From positions 4,341,501 through 4,405,500 of the forward strand of contig NZ_JACHIV010000001.1 of assembly GCF_014203325.1 (NCBI RefSeq): a stretch of 64,000 nt of DNA, written 5' to 3'. The notes beneath the pieces were generated by a model. It worked only from the letters and a program-made list of their open reading frames with translations. It was not told the origin of the DNA and searched no databases. The stretch is from Saccharopolyspora gloriosae (GTDB taxonomy: Bacteria > Actinomycetota > Actinomycetes > Mycobacteriales > Pseudonocardiaceae). How positions within the stretch are numbered: the first letter of the stretch is position 1; each line of letters starts with the position of its first letter. The translations under genes were made by a program, and so were the position numbers. This document shows positions 26,713-37,218 of this stretch, in pieces.

Positions 26713-27001
26713 GATCCTCTCCCGAAAGGCTGACGCCACCTACGCATTGGCGATTCGCGGTGACGCCGCGTCACAAAGCACGGTCAAGGCAAAAGTCTGG
26801 CACGCGAAAAGCCACTGACGAGTGAATCGTTCAGAGCAATCACATGTCCGCGCGATGGACTAACGATGAAGCGAAATCACGCCCGGCACCAGCGAGAACG
26901 GGAAAACCGGGGAATTCCAGCGCGATTCACCATCCGAAATGCCGTAACCGTTATCGCGGAGATGACCCGAGGGCCCGGATCGGCAAATGGGAATGGAGCG
27001 A
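26713..27001. other. Gene-free upstream region of the endonuclease gene
   Basis: About 290 bp with noticeably lower GC than its surroundings. It contains the ribosome binding site for the endonuclease gene and a TTGACC on the minus strand near 26785, but no convincing -10 at the right distance. I find no coding region or RNA. Confidence 0.4.
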
Positions 27002-27030
27002 ATCGCCGGGAGAACCGTTCTCCCGGCGAT
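27002..27030 (-). terminator. Terminator after lipid kinase gene
   Basis: 13-bp perfect stem ATCGCCGGGAGAA / TTCTCCCGGCGAT with a 3-nt loop, 17 nt beyond the stop codon of the DagK-type gene. Confidence 0.85.
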
Positions 27031-27047
27031 GGCGGACGAGCCTCGGA

Positions 27048-27953
27048 TCAGCCGCCGTCGGTCCACGTCGGCGGGGCGATGACGTGCAGGGCGTTGCTGG
27101 CGACCGAGAACAGCTGCGGCGTGTTCGCCACCAGCTCGCCGTCGATGTTGATCGGCAGCTCGGCGTCGGTGCGGACCTCGACCTTCCCCGTGCGCAGGTG
27201 CGTGACCAGCGAACTGTCCGTGGTGCTGCCGGTGCGCAGCTCGCGGGCCATCGACAGCAGCCGCAGCGGGCTCCCGTTGCGCAGCACCGACACGTCGAGC
27301 ATCGCGTCGTCGATGCCCGCGTCCTGCGCGGCGAGCTGGCCGCCGCCGAAATAACGACCGTTGGCCACCGAGATCTGCAGCAGGTCGGTGAACGTCAACG
27401 GCTCGTGATCACCATCCGGGAATTCCAGGGTCGCGGTGAACGGGCGGTGCTTGCGCAACGCCCGCGCCGTCGCCACCGGATAGGCCAGCGGACCGATGCG
27501 CCGCTTCAACCTCGGCGACATGTGCTCGGCGACGGCGGCGCCCAAACCGGCCGAGGCGCGGTTCACGTAGTAATTGCGACCGCACAGCCCTAAGTCCACG
27601 TCCACGACGTGGCCGCGGGCGATGGTCCGGCAGGCACCGTCGAGGTCCGCCGGGATGTGCATGGTGCGGGCGAAGTCGTTCGCGGTGCCCAGCGGCAGCA
27701 GGCCCATCGGCACCTCGCGGTGCGCCAGGACGTCGACGACGGAGCTGACGGTCCCGTCGCCGCCGCCGAGCACGATCAGGTCGTGCCCCGCGTCCACGGC
27801 GCCCTCCACGACCTCCAGCAGCCGGGACGGGTCCCGCAGCGGGTGCACGGCGTGCAGCGGCACGTCCAGCGCTCGCAGCAGGTCTTCCGCGTGCGAGCAC
27901 GCGCGAGCGCCCGATCGGGAATTCGCGTTGACGATCAGGGCTGCCTTGGTCAC
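27048..27953 (-). CDS. DagK-type lipid kinase (diacylglycerol kinase catalytic domain)
   Basis: 301 residues. The catalytic domain has VNANSRSG at the start, the ATP/phosphate loop GGGDGT at 63-68, and LPLGTANDFAR. The C-terminal beta-sandwich contains YFGGG, AGIDDAMLDV and the INIDGE motif shared by DgkB/YegS enzymes. The reaction is phosphorylation of diacylglycerol or a related lipid at the inner membrane. GTG at 27953 is chosen. A GTG at 27989, 12 codons earlier, is in frame and possible, because the only GGAGG lies between the two. Confidence 0.88.
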   Translation of the reverse strand: MTKAALIVNANSRSGARACSHAEDLLRALDVPLHAVHPLRDPSRLLEVVEGAVDAGHDLIVLGGGDGTVSSVVDVLAHREVPMGLLPLGTANDFARTMHIPADLDGACRTIARGHVVDVDLGLCGRNYYVNRASAGLGAAVAEHMSPRLKRRIGPLAYPVATARALRKHRPFTATLEFPDGDHEPLTFTDLLQISVANGRYFGGGQLAAQDAGIDDAMLDVSVLRNGSPLRLLSMARELRTGSTTDSSLVTHLRTGKVEVRTDAELPINIDGELVANTPQLFSVASNALHVIAPPTWTDGG

Positions 27954-28081
27954 GTGGCCGTCGTAGCGGATGACGCCTCCTTCAATCACGACGAAGGCTA
28001 CCCGCAGGCAGCGGTGCGTCGATCGTTCGTGCTGGTGAGCACGCTCACGCGGTCCCGGTACCACTCGCGGGCCGGGCCGGA

Positions 28082-28129
28082 CGTGCTCGGACCCCGCCTG
28101 CGGGGGCAGGCGGGGTCCGGCGGAGCACG
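28082..28129 (-). terminator. Terminator downstream of GH25 gene
   Basis: 13-bp stem GGACCCCGCCTGC / GCAGGCGGGGTCC (28089-28118) with GGGG loop, extended outward by CGTGCTC / GAGCACG with a one-sided 4-nt bulge. It lies 114 nt beyond the GH25 stop, in a gene-free gap of 289 bp. Confidence 0.7.
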
Positions 28130-28242
28130 GGAGTCGGGCGTCCCGTGCGCTGTTCACTTCGTCGGGGCCGGTTCGCAGCCTCGGGGCGGCTGCGTTCCCG
28201 GGAAGGGGCGAGAAGCTCGGGGAAGCGACCCGCCCCGCGGGA

Positions 28243-29478
28243 TCAGTCCTGACCCAGCTTCGCCAGGTCGCCGACGCTGCCCTGGAAGTGGTTCTGGTCC
28301 ACGTCACCGCTGACGCCGGGCACGGAGCCCTCTTCGGTGTACTGCCAGAAGTTCCAGTCCTTGAAGCCCTTGGGCACGGTCGGCTCGTCCACCTCGTAGG
28401 CGGCCAGCCACAGCGGGTGGTCCGCGTAGGCGTCACTGCCGCCCATGCACTCGTTCCAGAACGAAGGGTTCGCGTAGATGATCGGGTCGGCCCCGGTCGC
28501 GTCCTTGATCTTCTTGTTGAACGTGTCGGTCCACTTGTGCATCTCCGGCACCGACAGGCCGTAGCAGCCTCCGCCGGAGGGGTCGACCTCGAGGTCCAGC
28601 ACAGGGGCCAGGCTCTTGCCGTCCTTCTTGTAATCGGCGACGGACAGCAGCTTGTCGGCCTGCGCCTCAGCGGACTCGTCCGGGCGGGCGAAGTGGTACG
28701 GCGCCGCCATCAGGCCCGCGTCCTTCGCGCCGTGGTACTGCTCGGCGTACTTCGGGCTGGTGAAGTCGGTGCCGTCCGTGGCCAGCACGAACGCGAAGTT
28801 CTGACCGGACTCCGCGACCTTCTTCCAGTCGACGGAGCCGTTGTGGTTGGAAACGTCGATGCCCTTGGCGGGCGGGCCCGGCACGGGGCCGGTGTCCTTC
28901 GGCGCCTCGTCGGAACCGAACAGGCCGCCCTCGTCCTTGCCGGAGTCCTGCTCCGCGGCGGGGATGTCGTCGACCTGCGCGGCGGCGCGGACGTCGTTGT
29001 CGGAACCGGTGCTGACGCTGAGCACGGCGACGCCCAGCACGCCGAGCACGGCGAGTCCGGCGCCGGCCTGCATCGCGCGCAGCCGGGGGTGCTGCGGGCT
29101 GCGGTGCCCGCCGCGGTTCGATTCGGTCGCGGCCTGGAACTTGGTGGCGGCGCCGCTCGCCGCCGGGCCGACGCGCTGCTCGATCCACTGACCGGCGGTG
29201 GAGTTCCGCACCCGCTGCAGCAGCGGCAGCACGGCGAGCCACAACCGGCGCAGCAGCGGGAGGATCCGCTGCCAGACCTGGTGGGCGTAGGGCCGCACCC
29301 GGTCCACTCCGGAACGCACCGCGTGGTCGGCTCCCAAGGCCGTGTCCCGCCAGGCGTTGCTGTTCGCCGAAGCGGTCCGCGAGGTGTCGGGGTTCTGGTT
29401 CTCGGGGGTCGGGGTCTGAGGCTCGTTGCCTCGTTCGGGGTTCTGGTTTCGATCGGGGGGTGTCACGAGGCCCCACAC
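28243..29478 (-). CDS. GH25 muramidase (lysozyme) with membrane anchor
   Basis: 411 residues. The N-terminal 130 residues are cytoplasmic-like, rich in Asn/Pro then Arg. A hydrophobic helix (AGLAVLGVLGVAVL) near 140-155 should anchor the protein. An acidic linker leads to the glycoside hydrolase 25 domain: GIDVSNHNGSVDWKK with the first catalytic Asp, APYHFARP, LDLEVDPS with the catalytic Asp/Glu pair, IIYANPSFW, and WQYTEEGSVPGVSGDVDQNHF split across the final strands. The enzyme cleaves the N-acetylmuramic acid glycosidic bond in peptidoglycan. GTG at 29466 is an alternative start. Confidence 0.9.
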   Translation of the reverse strand: MWGLVTPPDRNQNPERGNEPQTPTPENQNPDTSRTASANSNAWRDTALGADHAVRSGVDRVRPYAHQVWQRILPLLRRLWLAVLPLLQRVRNSTAGQWIEQRVGPAASGAATKFQAATESNRGGHRSPQHPRLRAMQAGAGLAVLGVLGVAVLSVSTGSDNDVRAAAQVDDIPAAEQDSGKDEGGLFGSDEAPKDTGPVPGPPAKGIDVSNHNGSVDWKKVAESGQNFAFVLATDGTDFTSPKYAEQYHGAKDAGLMAAPYHFARPDESAEAQADKLLSVADYKKDGKSLAPVLDLEVDPSGGGCYGLSVPEMHKWTDTFNKKIKDATGADPIIYANPSFWNECMGGSDAYADHPLWLAAYEVDEPTVPKGFKDWNFWQYTEEGSVPGVSGDVDQNHFQGSVGDLAKLGQD

Positions 29479-29680
29479 TCCGGAACGGAGCGTGTACGTG
29501 CATCGCGGTTTCTACGTACGGAGGTACCTGGTTACGTCGACCCAGGCCACCGTCGCCCGGCCGAATCGTCACGGGCTGTGAATGTTCCGGCCGAACCGGA
29601 GAGCTGGCTCACGAAACATCGGCGGAACCGCACCGTCTCGAAACAGCCCGGAACGCGGTCAGCCTAACCCACGCCCCCGG

Positions 29681-32005
29681 CTACGAAAGACGCCGCCGCA
29701 CCCATCCGACGATCTCCTCCCGAGCGCGGAAGCCGAGCCGCTCCAGCACCTGATCGGCTTCCACCTCCGCCGACTGCGGCGCGATGTGCAGCCGCCGCGC
29801 GATCTCCGCGCCGCTCGACCCCGCCGACAGCAGCAGCGCCGCCTCCATCTCGCGCGGGGTGAGCCCACCGTCCCCGGAGGTGATCTCCGGACCGGTCGCC
29901 GGGCTCGCGGACCGTTCTTCGAGCGCGTAGGAGACCATCTCGGACAGCTCCCAGCCCGCGCCCTCGTCGTAGGCGGACCGGAACCGGGCCTCCCCGAGCA
30001 CCTGCTGCGCCCACCTCATCGCCACCGCGTCGTAGTCGTCGAAGTACACCGAATCGCCCATCTCGCCGCCGTTGGCCTTGCGCAGCGCGTTCGACGCCCC
30101 CATCAGCCGCGCCGCGCGCTGCGGCTGGTCCGTCGTCGTCGCGCACCACGACAGCACCTCCAGGTAGACGCCGAGCCCCGCCATGTCCCGCGCCAGCCGT
30201 TGCAACCGGATCGCCTGCTGGATCAGCAAGGTGGCCTCGCGGTGGTCCCCGCCGCGCCACCGGTGCAGCGACACGACCCACAGCGCGTAGCACTTGGTCC
30301 ACGTCGCGCCGTAGGTCTCGCACAGCCGCAAGGAGTCCGCCGCCGCCTCGGTCCCGCCGTTGTCCCCCCGGTAGAAGCCCAGGCAAGCGAGCAGGATCGT
30401 CGCGCTCACGTAGCCGAACGGATCGCCGGTCGCCTTGTGCCCGGTCGCGGCCCGCTCCAGCACCTCGGCGGCCTCGTCCAACCGGCCGGCGAGCATCGCC
30501 TCCATGCCCCGGGTGCCGTCCACCCGGGCGCTCAACGCGGTATCGCCGTAGCGGTCGGCGATCTCCCGCGCCTCGCGCAGCATGGGGTCCGCGGCCTCCA
30601 CCTCCTCCAGGTGCAGCGCGAGGAACGCCGCCACCCCCAGCCCGTCGGCCCGCTCCGCGACCGGTTCGGGGAGCTGCTCCAGCGAGCTCAGCAGCCACTG
30701 GTAGCCCTCCCGCAACGCGTTGCCGGAGAACCAGAACGACCACAGCTTCGACGCGGTCGCCGCCGCCGTCACCGCCCCGCCCGGCACCTCCAGGTCCCGT
30801 TCCAGGACGTACCGGAGGTTGGCGTGCAGGTGGATCATGTGGTGGACCCATTCCAGCTGCTTGGGCCCGAACACCTCGCGCCGGTAGCGCTCGGCGAGGG
30901 AGTGGAAGTAGGCGGCGTGCCGCTCGCGCACCACGCCTTCCTGGTGGGCGGCGTAGAGCCGGGCCAGGCCGTACTCGCGGATGCTGTCGAACATGCGGAA
31001 GTAGTCGGTGCCGCCGCTCGCGTCGAACTCCCGCACCACGATCGACTTGGAGACCAGCACGTCGAGCGACTCGGCGATCTCGTCGACGGCGAGCGCGTCG
31101 TCGGCGCACACGGCGCGCACCGCGTCCAGGTCCCATTCGCCGACGAAGCAGGACAGCCGCGTCCACAGCAGCCGCTCCCTGGCGGCGCACAGCCCGAAGC
31201 TCCAGCCGATCGACTCCTCCAGCGCCTCGTCGCGGGAGGAGCGGTGCCCCTTGGTGAGCAGCGCGAACCGGTCGTCGAGCCGGTGCAGCACGTCGTCGAG
31301 GGAGCTGTCCCGCAGCTGCGCGGCGGCGAGCTCGATGGCCAGCGGCATCCCGTCGAGCCTGCGGCAGATCCGGCCGATCGCCTCCCGGTTGGTCTCGTCG
31401 AGGACGAAACCGGGCACCACCGAGGCCGCGCGGTCGGTGAACAGGCTGACGGCGTCGGCGAACACGTCCCCGTAGCCGTGCTCGGCGGTGACGGCCTCCG
31501 CGGGCAGCGACAGCGGCGCGACCGGCAGCACCAGTTCGCCCGCGACGCCCAGCACCTGCCTGCTGGTGGCCACGATGCGGACTTCGACGTGCTCGGTGAG
31601 CAGCCTGCGGGCCAGCCCGGCGACGGCGTGGAGCACGTGGTCGCAGTCGTCGAGGATGATCAGCATCCGCTCGTCCCGGATCCGGCTGACCAGGTCCTCG
31701 GCCGGGTTCCCCGGCCCGGGGCGGCCGCCGAGCGCCGCGTTCACCGTCTGCGGCAGCAGCGCCGCGTCCTGCACGTCGGCGAGGCTGACCAGGACGACTC
31801 CGTCGGCGAAGGCGCGCCGGACCTTGCGCGCCAGCCGCAGCGCCAACCGGCTCTTGCCGACCCCGGCCGGCCCGGTCAGCGTGAGCAACCGGCCGGAGTA
31901 CATCTGCCTGCGCGCATCGGCGAGTTCGCGGCGCCTGCCGATGAAGCTCGTCGTCTCGGGAGGCAGCCGTTCTCGCGTTCCCCGCGTGGTGTTCGCCGTG
32001 CTCAC
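29681..32005 (-). CDS. Large NB-ARC ATPase / LuxR-type transcriptional regulator
   Basis: 774 residues from GTG at 32005, with GGAGG 6 nt upstream. The STAND-type ATPase domain has FIGRRREL, Walker A GPAGVGKS (45-52), Walker B MLIILDDCDH, a Sensor-like ATSRQ and GMPLAIELAA. A long helical, TPR-like middle follows. The C-terminal LuxR-type helix-turn-helix contains LTPREMEAALLLSAG and AEIARRLHIAP. Such proteins are signal-dependent activators whose ATPase acts as a switch. Its targets are not obvious; it is divergent from the Tex gene. A slight oddity is the recognition helix, which carries APQSAEVEADQVLERL where TVKxHVxxIxxKL is usual. Confidence 0.86.
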   Translation of the reverse strand: MSTANTTRGTRERLPPETTSFIGRRRELADARRQMYSGRLLTLTGPAGVGKSRLALRLARKVRRAFADGVVLVSLADVQDAALLPQTVNAALGGRPGPGNPAEDLVSRIRDERMLIILDDCDHVLHAVAGLARRLLTEHVEVRIVATSRQVLGVAGELVLPVAPLSLPAEAVTAEHGYGDVFADAVSLFTDRAASVVPGFVLDETNREAIGRICRRLDGMPLAIELAAAQLRDSSLDDVLHRLDDRFALLTKGHRSSRDEALEESIGWSFGLCAARERLLWTRLSCFVGEWDLDAVRAVCADDALAVDEIAESLDVLVSKSIVVREFDASGGTDYFRMFDSIREYGLARLYAAHQEGVVRERHAAYFHSLAERYRREVFGPKQLEWVHHMIHLHANLRYVLERDLEVPGGAVTAAATASKLWSFWFSGNALREGYQWLLSSLEQLPEPVAERADGLGVAAFLALHLEEVEAADPMLREAREIADRYGDTALSARVDGTRGMEAMLAGRLDEAAEVLERAATGHKATGDPFGYVSATILLACLGFYRGDNGGTEAAADSLRLCETYGATWTKCYALWVVSLHRWRGGDHREATLLIQQAIRLQRLARDMAGLGVYLEVLSWCATTTDQPQRAARLMGASNALRKANGGEMGDSVYFDDYDAVAMRWAQQVLGEARFRSAYDEGAGWELSEMVSYALEERSASPATGPEITSGDGGLTPREMEAALLLSAGSSGAEIARRLHIAPQSAEVEADQVLERLGFRAREEIVGWVRRRLS

Positions 32006-32183
32006 CGCCCACCTCCTGCTCCGAGCGTATGGCACCGGTCACAGCAGTACCCGTTCGGCGGTACCCCATACCAGCTCACAGCCGTGCCGACACGCCGACG
32101 CGTGTACCGAACCGGCCTGATCCGGGCGTCGGGCAGAATGCACGCACGTTCTGGGCGGAGATCAGGAGAGGTGTCGGAACATC

Positions 32184-34565
32184 GTGACGACGGCTGTGCA
32201 TCAGAGGATCGCCGAGGAGCTCGGCGTGCGGGAGCGGCAGGTCGACGCTGCCGTCGGCCTGCTCGACGGCGGTGCCACGGTGCCGTTCGTCGCGCGGTAC
32301 CGCAAGGAGGTCACCGGGGCGCTCGACGACGCGCAGCTGCGCACCCTGGAGGAGCGCCTGCGCTACCTGCGCGAGCTGGAGGAACGGCGCAGCACGGTGC
32401 TGGAGTCGATCCGCTCCCAGGGCAAGCTCGACGACGAGCTGGAGAGCCGGATCAACGCGGCCGACTCCAAGGCCCGCCTGGAGGACATCTACCTCCCCTA
32501 CAAGCCCAAGCGGCGCACCAAGGGGCAGATCGCGCGCGAAGCCGGGCTCGAACCGCTGGCGGACCTGCTGCTGACCGATCCCGGCCAGGACCCGCAGACC
32601 CGCGCGGCCGAGTTCGTCGACGCGGACAAGGGCATCGCCGACGCGTCCGCCGCGCTGGAAGGCGCCCGGTCGATCCTCGTCGAGCGCTTCTCCGAGGACG
32701 CCGACCTGGTGGGCGAGCTGCGCGAGCGCATGTGGTCGAACGGCCGCGTGGTCTCCCGCGTCCGCGACGGCAAGCAGGACGAGGGCGCGAAGTTCGCGGA
32801 CTACTTCGAGTTCGACGAACCGTTCGCCGCGCTGCCCTCGCACCGCATCCTGGCGCTGTTCCGCGGCGAGAAGGAAGAGGTCCTGGACCTCTCGATGGAA
32901 CCGGACGACGGCGCCGAGCAGGACGGCCCGACCCCCTACGAGCGCGAGATCGCGCGGCGCTTCGAGATCGCCGACCTCGGCAGGCCCGCGGACCGCTGGC
33001 TCGGCGAAGTGGTGCGCTGGGCGTGGCGGACGCGCGTGCTGACCCATCTCGGCATCGACCTGCGGCTGCGGCTGCGCCAGGCCGCCGAGGACGAGGCCGC
33101 CCGGGTGTTCGCCGCGAACCTGCGGGACCTGCTGCTGGCCGCGCCCGCCGGGATGCGCGCCACGATGGGCCTGGACCCGGGCTTCCGCACCGGCGTCAAG
33201 GTCGCCGTGGTGGACGGCACCGGCAAGGTGGTGGCCACCGACACGATCTACCCGCACCAGCCGCAGCAGCGCTGGGACCAGGCGATCGTCTCGCTGGAGA
33301 AACTGGTCCGCGAGCACGGCGTGGACCTGGTCGCGATCGGCAACGGCACCGCGTCCCGCGAGACCGACCGGCTCGCCGCCGACCTCATCCAGCGGCACCC
33401 GGACCTGGGGCTGACGAAGATCTCGGTGTCGGAGGCGGGCGCGTCGGTGTACTCGGCCTCCGCCTACGCCTCCCGCGAGCTGCCGGACCTGGACGTGTCG
33501 CTGCGCGGCGCGGTGTCCATCGCGCGGCGGTTGCAGGACCCGCTGGCGGAACTGGTCAAGATCGACCCGAAGTCGATCGGCGTCGGCCAGTACCAGCACG
33601 ACATCACCGAGACGAAGCTGTCCCGTTCGCTGGACGCGGTGGTGGAGGACTGCGTGAACGCGGTCGGCGTGGACGTCAACACCGCGTCGGCGCCGCTGCT
33701 GACCAGGGTTTCGGGCATCGGGGAGGGCCTCGCGGAGAACATCATCGCGCACCGCGACGGCAACGGTCCGTTCCGCTCCCGCGCCGGGCTCAAGGACGTG
33801 GCGCGGCTGGGCCCGAAGGCCTTCGAGCAGTGCGCGGGCTTCCTGCGCATCCCCGGCGGTGACGACCCGCTGGACTCCTCCAGCGTGCACCCGGAGTCCT
33901 ACCCGGTGGTGCGCCGGATCCTGGAGTCCGCCGGGGCCGAGCTGGGCACGCTGATCGGCAACACCCGCGTGCTGCGCGAGATCAAGCCGGCCGATTTCGT
34001 CGACGACTCGGTGGGGCTGCCCACCGTCACCGACATCCTCGCCGAGCTGGAGAAGCCGGGCCGGGACCCGCGGCCGACGTTCAAGACGGCCACCTTCGCC
34101 GACGGCGTCGAGAAGATCGGCGACCTCAAGCCGGGGATGCGGCTGGAAGGCGTGGTCACCAACGTGGCGGCGTTCGGCGCGTTCGTCGACGTCGGGGTGC
34201 ACCAGGACGGTCTGGTGCACGTCTCGGCGATGTCGAAGAACTTCGTCAACGACCCGCACGACGTCGTGAAGTCGGGCGACGTGGTGAAGGTGAAGGTCCT
34301 CGACGTGGACGTGCCGCGCAAGCGGATCTCGCTGACCCTGCGGCTGGACGACGAGGCCGGTTCGGAACGCGGTGAGCGCGGCGGCGGTGAGCGCCGCGAG
34401 GGCAACCGCGGCCGCAACGGCGGCGGACGGCCCGGCGGTGGCAACGGCAACGGCGGCAAGGGCGGCAGCGGGAAGGGCGGTGGCCAGCGCAAGGGCCGCG
34501 ACTCCGCTCCCGCGGGCGGCGCGATGGCGGACGCCCTGCGCCGCGCGGGTTTCAACAACCGCTGA
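32184..34565 (+). CDS. tex: Tex-family RNA-binding transcription accessory protein
   Basis: 793 residues. The N-terminal Tex helical region is followed by a YqgF-like RNase H fold ([16 protein letters not shown], near 330), then helix-hairpin-helix pairs ([14 protein letters not shown] and [17 protein letters not shown]). A single S1 domain spans about 650-722 ([16 protein letters not shown]). A Gly/Arg/Asn-rich low-complexity tail of about 60 residues is common in high-GC relatives. It binds nucleic acid and affects transcription or RNA turnover. The GTG start at 32184 has AGGAGAG at 13 nt, slightly far. A strong terminator follows. Confidence 0.95.
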   Translation: MTTAVHQRIAEELGVRERQVDAAVGLLDGGATVPFVARYRKEVTGALDDAQLRTLEERLRYLRELEERRSTVLESIRSQGKLDDELESRINAADSKARLEDIYLPYKPKRRTKGQIAREAGLEPLADLLLTDPGQDPQTRAAEFVDADKGIADASAALEGARSILVERFSEDADLVGELRERMWSNGRVVSRVRDGKQDEGAKFADYFEFDEPFAALPSHRILALFRGEKEEVLDLSMEPDDGAEQDGPTPYEREIARRFEIADLGRPADRWLGEVVRWAWRTRVLTHLGIDLRLRLRQAAEDEAARVFAANLRDLLLAAPAGMRATMGLDPGFRTGVKVAVVDGTGKVVATDTIYPHQPQQRWDQAIVSLEKLVREHGVDLVAIGNGTASRETDRLAADLIQRHPDLGLTKISVSEAGASVYSASAYASRELPDLDVSLRGAVSIARRLQDPLAELVKIDPKSIGVGQYQHDITETKLSRSLDAVVEDCVNAVGVDVNTASAPLLTRVSGIGEGLAENIIAHRDGNGPFRSRAGLKDVARLGPKAFEQCAGFLRIPGGDDPLDSSSVHPESYPVVRRILESAGAELGTLIGNTRVLREIKPADFVDDSVGLPTVTDILAELEKPGRDPRPTFKTATFADGVEKIGDLKPGMRLEGVVTNVAAFGAFVDVGVHQDGLVHVSAMSKNFVNDPHDVVKSGDVVKVKVLDVDVPRKRISLTLRLDDEAGSERGERGGGERREGNRGRNGGGRPGGGNGNGGKGGSGKGGGQRKGRDSAPAGGAMADALRRAGFNNR

Positions 34566-34584
34566 CGGAACCGGGAATTCCTGC

Positions 34585-34625
34585 GCGACCGCGCGGCACT
34601 CGCACTCGGAGTGCCGCGCGGTCGC
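34585..34625 (+). terminator. Strong terminator after tex
   Basis: Perfect 17-bp stem GCGACCGCGCGGCACTC / GAGTGCCGCGCGGTCGC around a 7-nt loop, 19 nt after the tex stop. Confidence 0.9.
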
Positions 34626-34671
34626 TCGTCACTCATTCCACACGCGGATCGCACCCGTGTCCCCGGCCTCG

Positions 34672-34689
34672 CAATTTCGCGAGAAATTG
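34672..34689. promoter_or_regulatory. AT-rich inverted repeat of unknown role
   Basis: CAATTTC-GCGA-GAAATTG is a perfect 7-bp inverted repeat and conspicuously AT-rich for this genome. It lies in the 205-bp gap between the tex terminator and the end of the MerR-type gene. It could be an operator, a weak second terminator or chance. Confidence 0.3.
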
Positions 34690-34830
34690 AACGCACCCGG
34701 CGTGTCGGACACCCCCTGTGGACAACTGTATTCGCTGTTCAGCAGGGGTCCGGGAACCTGAATCGCAGGGTTCGCCCCGTTCGAGTGGTTCAATTGCGGA
34801 AATCGTCCACACCGTGACGGCGCGGGCGGG

Positions 34831-35574
34831 TCAGGTGTGGGGCTGGTTCTTCTGGAGCAGGCCGATGAGCTTGTCGCCGAGGATCTCCGGGATGACGCGT
34901 TCCGCCGAGCGGGCCGCCGCCGCGTTCAGCGCGGACATCGCGAGGGGCCGCAGCCGCTGCACCGCGTCGGAGTAGCGGGCCACCTCCGATTCGTCCCAGA
35001 CCGCCGTGGACGGATCGCCGAGGACGTGGGTGCGCACCAACGACACCAGCGTCGCGGACACGTGGTCCACGTCGCTCTGCAACTGCTCGGCGAGGTCGAG
35101 CACGTCCTCCAGCGGGACCCCGAGGTGCACGAGCTCGCTCCCGGCGTCGAGCAGCTGCGGGCTGGGGGCGACGAACCGCGCGCCCCACCGCTCCAGCAGG
35201 TTCAGCTCCAGTGCGCGGCGGATGTTGCGCTGGTTGAGCTGGCCGCGGAACATCTCGCGCAGCTGGGACAGCGAGAACACCCGCGGCGACTGCTCCGCCC
35301 AGGATTCGCCCATGACCTCTTCGAGGCCCAGCACCTCGGCGAGGCTGCGTCCGGCTTCCCAGGCCGAGAGCATCTCCTTGATCTGCGCGAAGGCGTAGCC
35401 GCGTTCGAGCATGTTGATGATCATGCGGAGGCGCACCAGGTGGGCGTCGGAGTAGATCGCGAGCCTGCCCTCCCGGCGCGGCGCGGGCAGCAGTTCCCGG
35501 TCTTGGTAAACCCGCACGTTGCGCACCGTGGTGCCCGCGGCGCGGGCGAGATCGTCGATCCGGTATTCGGCCAC
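34831..35574 (-). CDS. MerR-family transcriptional regulator
   Basis: 247 residues. The N-terminal winged helix-turn-helix is YRIDDLARAAGTTVRNVRVY, with RLAIYSDAHLVRLRMI and the dimerisation helix after it. The C-terminal part, about 150 residues, is helical and of unknown ligand specificity. GTG at 35574 is chosen to place YRIDDLA at the N-terminus, as in homologues. No ribosome binding site precedes it, and a TAGACT sits just upstream, so the message may be leaderless. Its own operon partner is not evident; the TctA gene ends upstream on the same strand. Confidence 0.85.
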   Translation of the reverse strand: MAEYRIDDLARAAGTTVRNVRVYQDRELLPAPRREGRLAIYSDAHLVRLRMIINMLERGYAFAQIKEMLSAWEAGRSLAEVLGLEEVMGESWAEQSPRVFSLSQLREMFRGQLNQRNIRRALELNLLERWGARFVAPSPQLLDAGSELVHLGVPLEDVLDLAEQLQSDVDHVSATLVSLVRTHVLGDPSTAVWDESEVARYSDAVQRLRPLAMSALNAAAARSAERVIPEILGDKLIGLLQKNQPHT

Positions 35575-35684
35575 CTGCCGGAGTCTAGTTCGTCCGGTGA
35601 TCACATGGGGACGGGTGACGGAGGTCCGCATCGCCTGGGGGTACGACGCGGACCTCCGCCGGGAATGGAGGTCGATCGCGCGGA

Positions 35685-37217
35685 TCAGACCTCCGTCCGG
35701 TCCTCGTCCCGCTCGCGTTCCTGATCAACGGCCTTGCGCCGGGGCAGGAACCTGGCCAGCAACGGCCACGCCAAGATCAGCAGCACCACGGCGTAGACGG
35801 TGAGCGAGAACGGCGTGTTCACCAAACCGATGACCTGACCGTCACTGATCTGCAACGCGCGGCGCATCTGCTGCTCGGCGGTGGGTCCCAGGATCACGGC
35901 GATGATCGCGGGCAGCACCGGCAAACCGTAGCGGCGCATGGCGAAACCGATGAGCCCCACGATGAACAGCACCAGCAGGTCCAAAGAGGACCCGCCGACC
36001 GCGTAGGCACCGATGCTGGCGAAGAACAGGATGCCCGCGTACAGGTACGGCCGCGGGATCTGCAGCAGCTTCGCCCACACCGGCGCCAGCGGCAGGTTCA
36101 GCACCAGCAGCAGCACCGAGCCGATGAACATGCTCGCGATCAGCGCCCACACCAGGTCCGATTCCCGCTGGAACAGCAGCGGCCCCGGCTGGATGCCGTA
36201 CTGCTGGAACGCGGCGAGCATGACCGCCGCGACCGCCGTGGTCGGCAACCCGAGGGTCAGCATCGAGACCATCGTCCCGGCGGCCGAGGCGCTGGCCGTC
36301 GCCTCCGGCCCGGCGACGCCTTCGATGGCGCCCTTGCCGAACTCGTCCTTGTGGCGCGACAACCGCTTCTCGGTGACGTACGACAGGAACGTGGGGATTT
36401 CCGCGCCACCGGCGGGGATCGCGCCGAACGGGAACCCGATCACCGGGCCGCGCAGCCACGGCTTCCAGGAGCGGCGCAGGTCTTCCTTGCCGAGCCACGG
36501 CCGCCCCACCGGGATGGGCTTGCCGGAGGTGTGGCGCAGGTGCGCGGCCACCCACAGCGACTCGCCGATGGCGAACAGCCCGACGGCGACGATGACGACG
36601 TCGATCCCGTCGGCCAGCGGCAGCAGCCCGAAGGTGAGGCGCTGCTGCCCGGTCATCTCGTCCAGTCCGATCAGCCCGATGGTGAGGCCGATCAGCAGCG
36701 AGGCGAACCCGCGAATCCGCGAACTGCCCAGCACCGAGGTGACCGCGATGAACGCGAGCACCATCACCGCCAAGTAGTCGGGCGCACCGATGTTCACCGC
36801 GACCGAAGCGACCGTCGGCGCCAGCAGCGTCAGCAGCGTGATGCCGATCAGGGCGCCGATGAAGTGCCCGATGGCGGCGGCGGCCAGCGCCTGCGACCCG
36901 CGGCCCTTGCGGGCCATCGGATTGCCCTCCATGGCCGCGACCACGGCGGCGCTCTCCCCCGGCGTGTTGAGCAGGATCGACGTGGTCGATCCGCCGAACA
37001 TCCCGCCGAAGTAGATGCCGGCGAACATGATGAACGCCCCGGTCGGTTCCAGCGCGTAGGTGACGGGCAGCAGCAGCGCCACGGCCATCGCCGGCCCGAT
37101 GCCGGGCAGCACGCCGATGGCGGTGCCCAGCAGCACGCCTAACGCGGCCCACACCAGGTTCATCGGGGTCAGCGCGGTGGCGAACCCCTGCATCAACAGG
37201 TCGAACGAGGATTCCAC
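35685..37217 (-). CDS. tctA: Tripartite tricarboxylate transporter large permease TctA
   Basis: 510-residue membrane protein, about 12 helices. Family motifs are [17 protein letters not shown] near residue 37, [15 protein letters not shown] near 73, and the symmetrical second-half repeat [14 protein letters not shown] and ALTLGLPTT-like stretch ([16 protein letters not shown]). It forms the translocation channel of a Na+- or H+-coupled, binding-protein-dependent TTT transporter for citrate or other carboxylates. The GTG start lies 1 nt after tctB's stop. Confidence 0.95.
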   Translation of the reverse strand: MESSFDLLMQGFATALTPMNLVWAALGVLLGTAIGVLPGIGPAMAVALLLPVTYALEPTGAFIMFAGIYFGGMFGGSTTSILLNTPGESAAVVAAMEGNPMARKGRGSQALAAAAIGHFIGALIGITLLTLLAPTVASVAVNIGAPDYLAVMVLAFIAVTSVLGSSRIRGFASLLIGLTIGLIGLDEMTGQQRLTFGLLPLADGIDVVIVAVGLFAIGESLWVAAHLRHTSGKPIPVGRPWLGKEDLRRSWKPWLRGPVIGFPFGAIPAGGAEIPTFLSYVTEKRLSRHKDEFGKGAIEGVAGPEATASASAAGTMVSMLTLGLPTTAVAAVMLAAFQQYGIQPGPLLFQRESDLVWALIASMFIGSVLLLVLNLPLAPVWAKLLQIPRPYLYAGILFFASIGAYAVGGSSLDLLVLFIVGLIGFAMRRYGLPVLPAIIAVILGPTAEQQMRRALQISDGQVIGLVNTPFSLTVYAVVLLILAWPLLARFLPRRKAVDQERERDEDRTEV

Positions 37218-37218
37218 G

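Noticed and set aside
26713-26800. Minus-strand promoter TTGACC for the endonuclease gene
   Set aside because: No acceptable -10 at 16-19 nt; reported only as gene-free upstream region.
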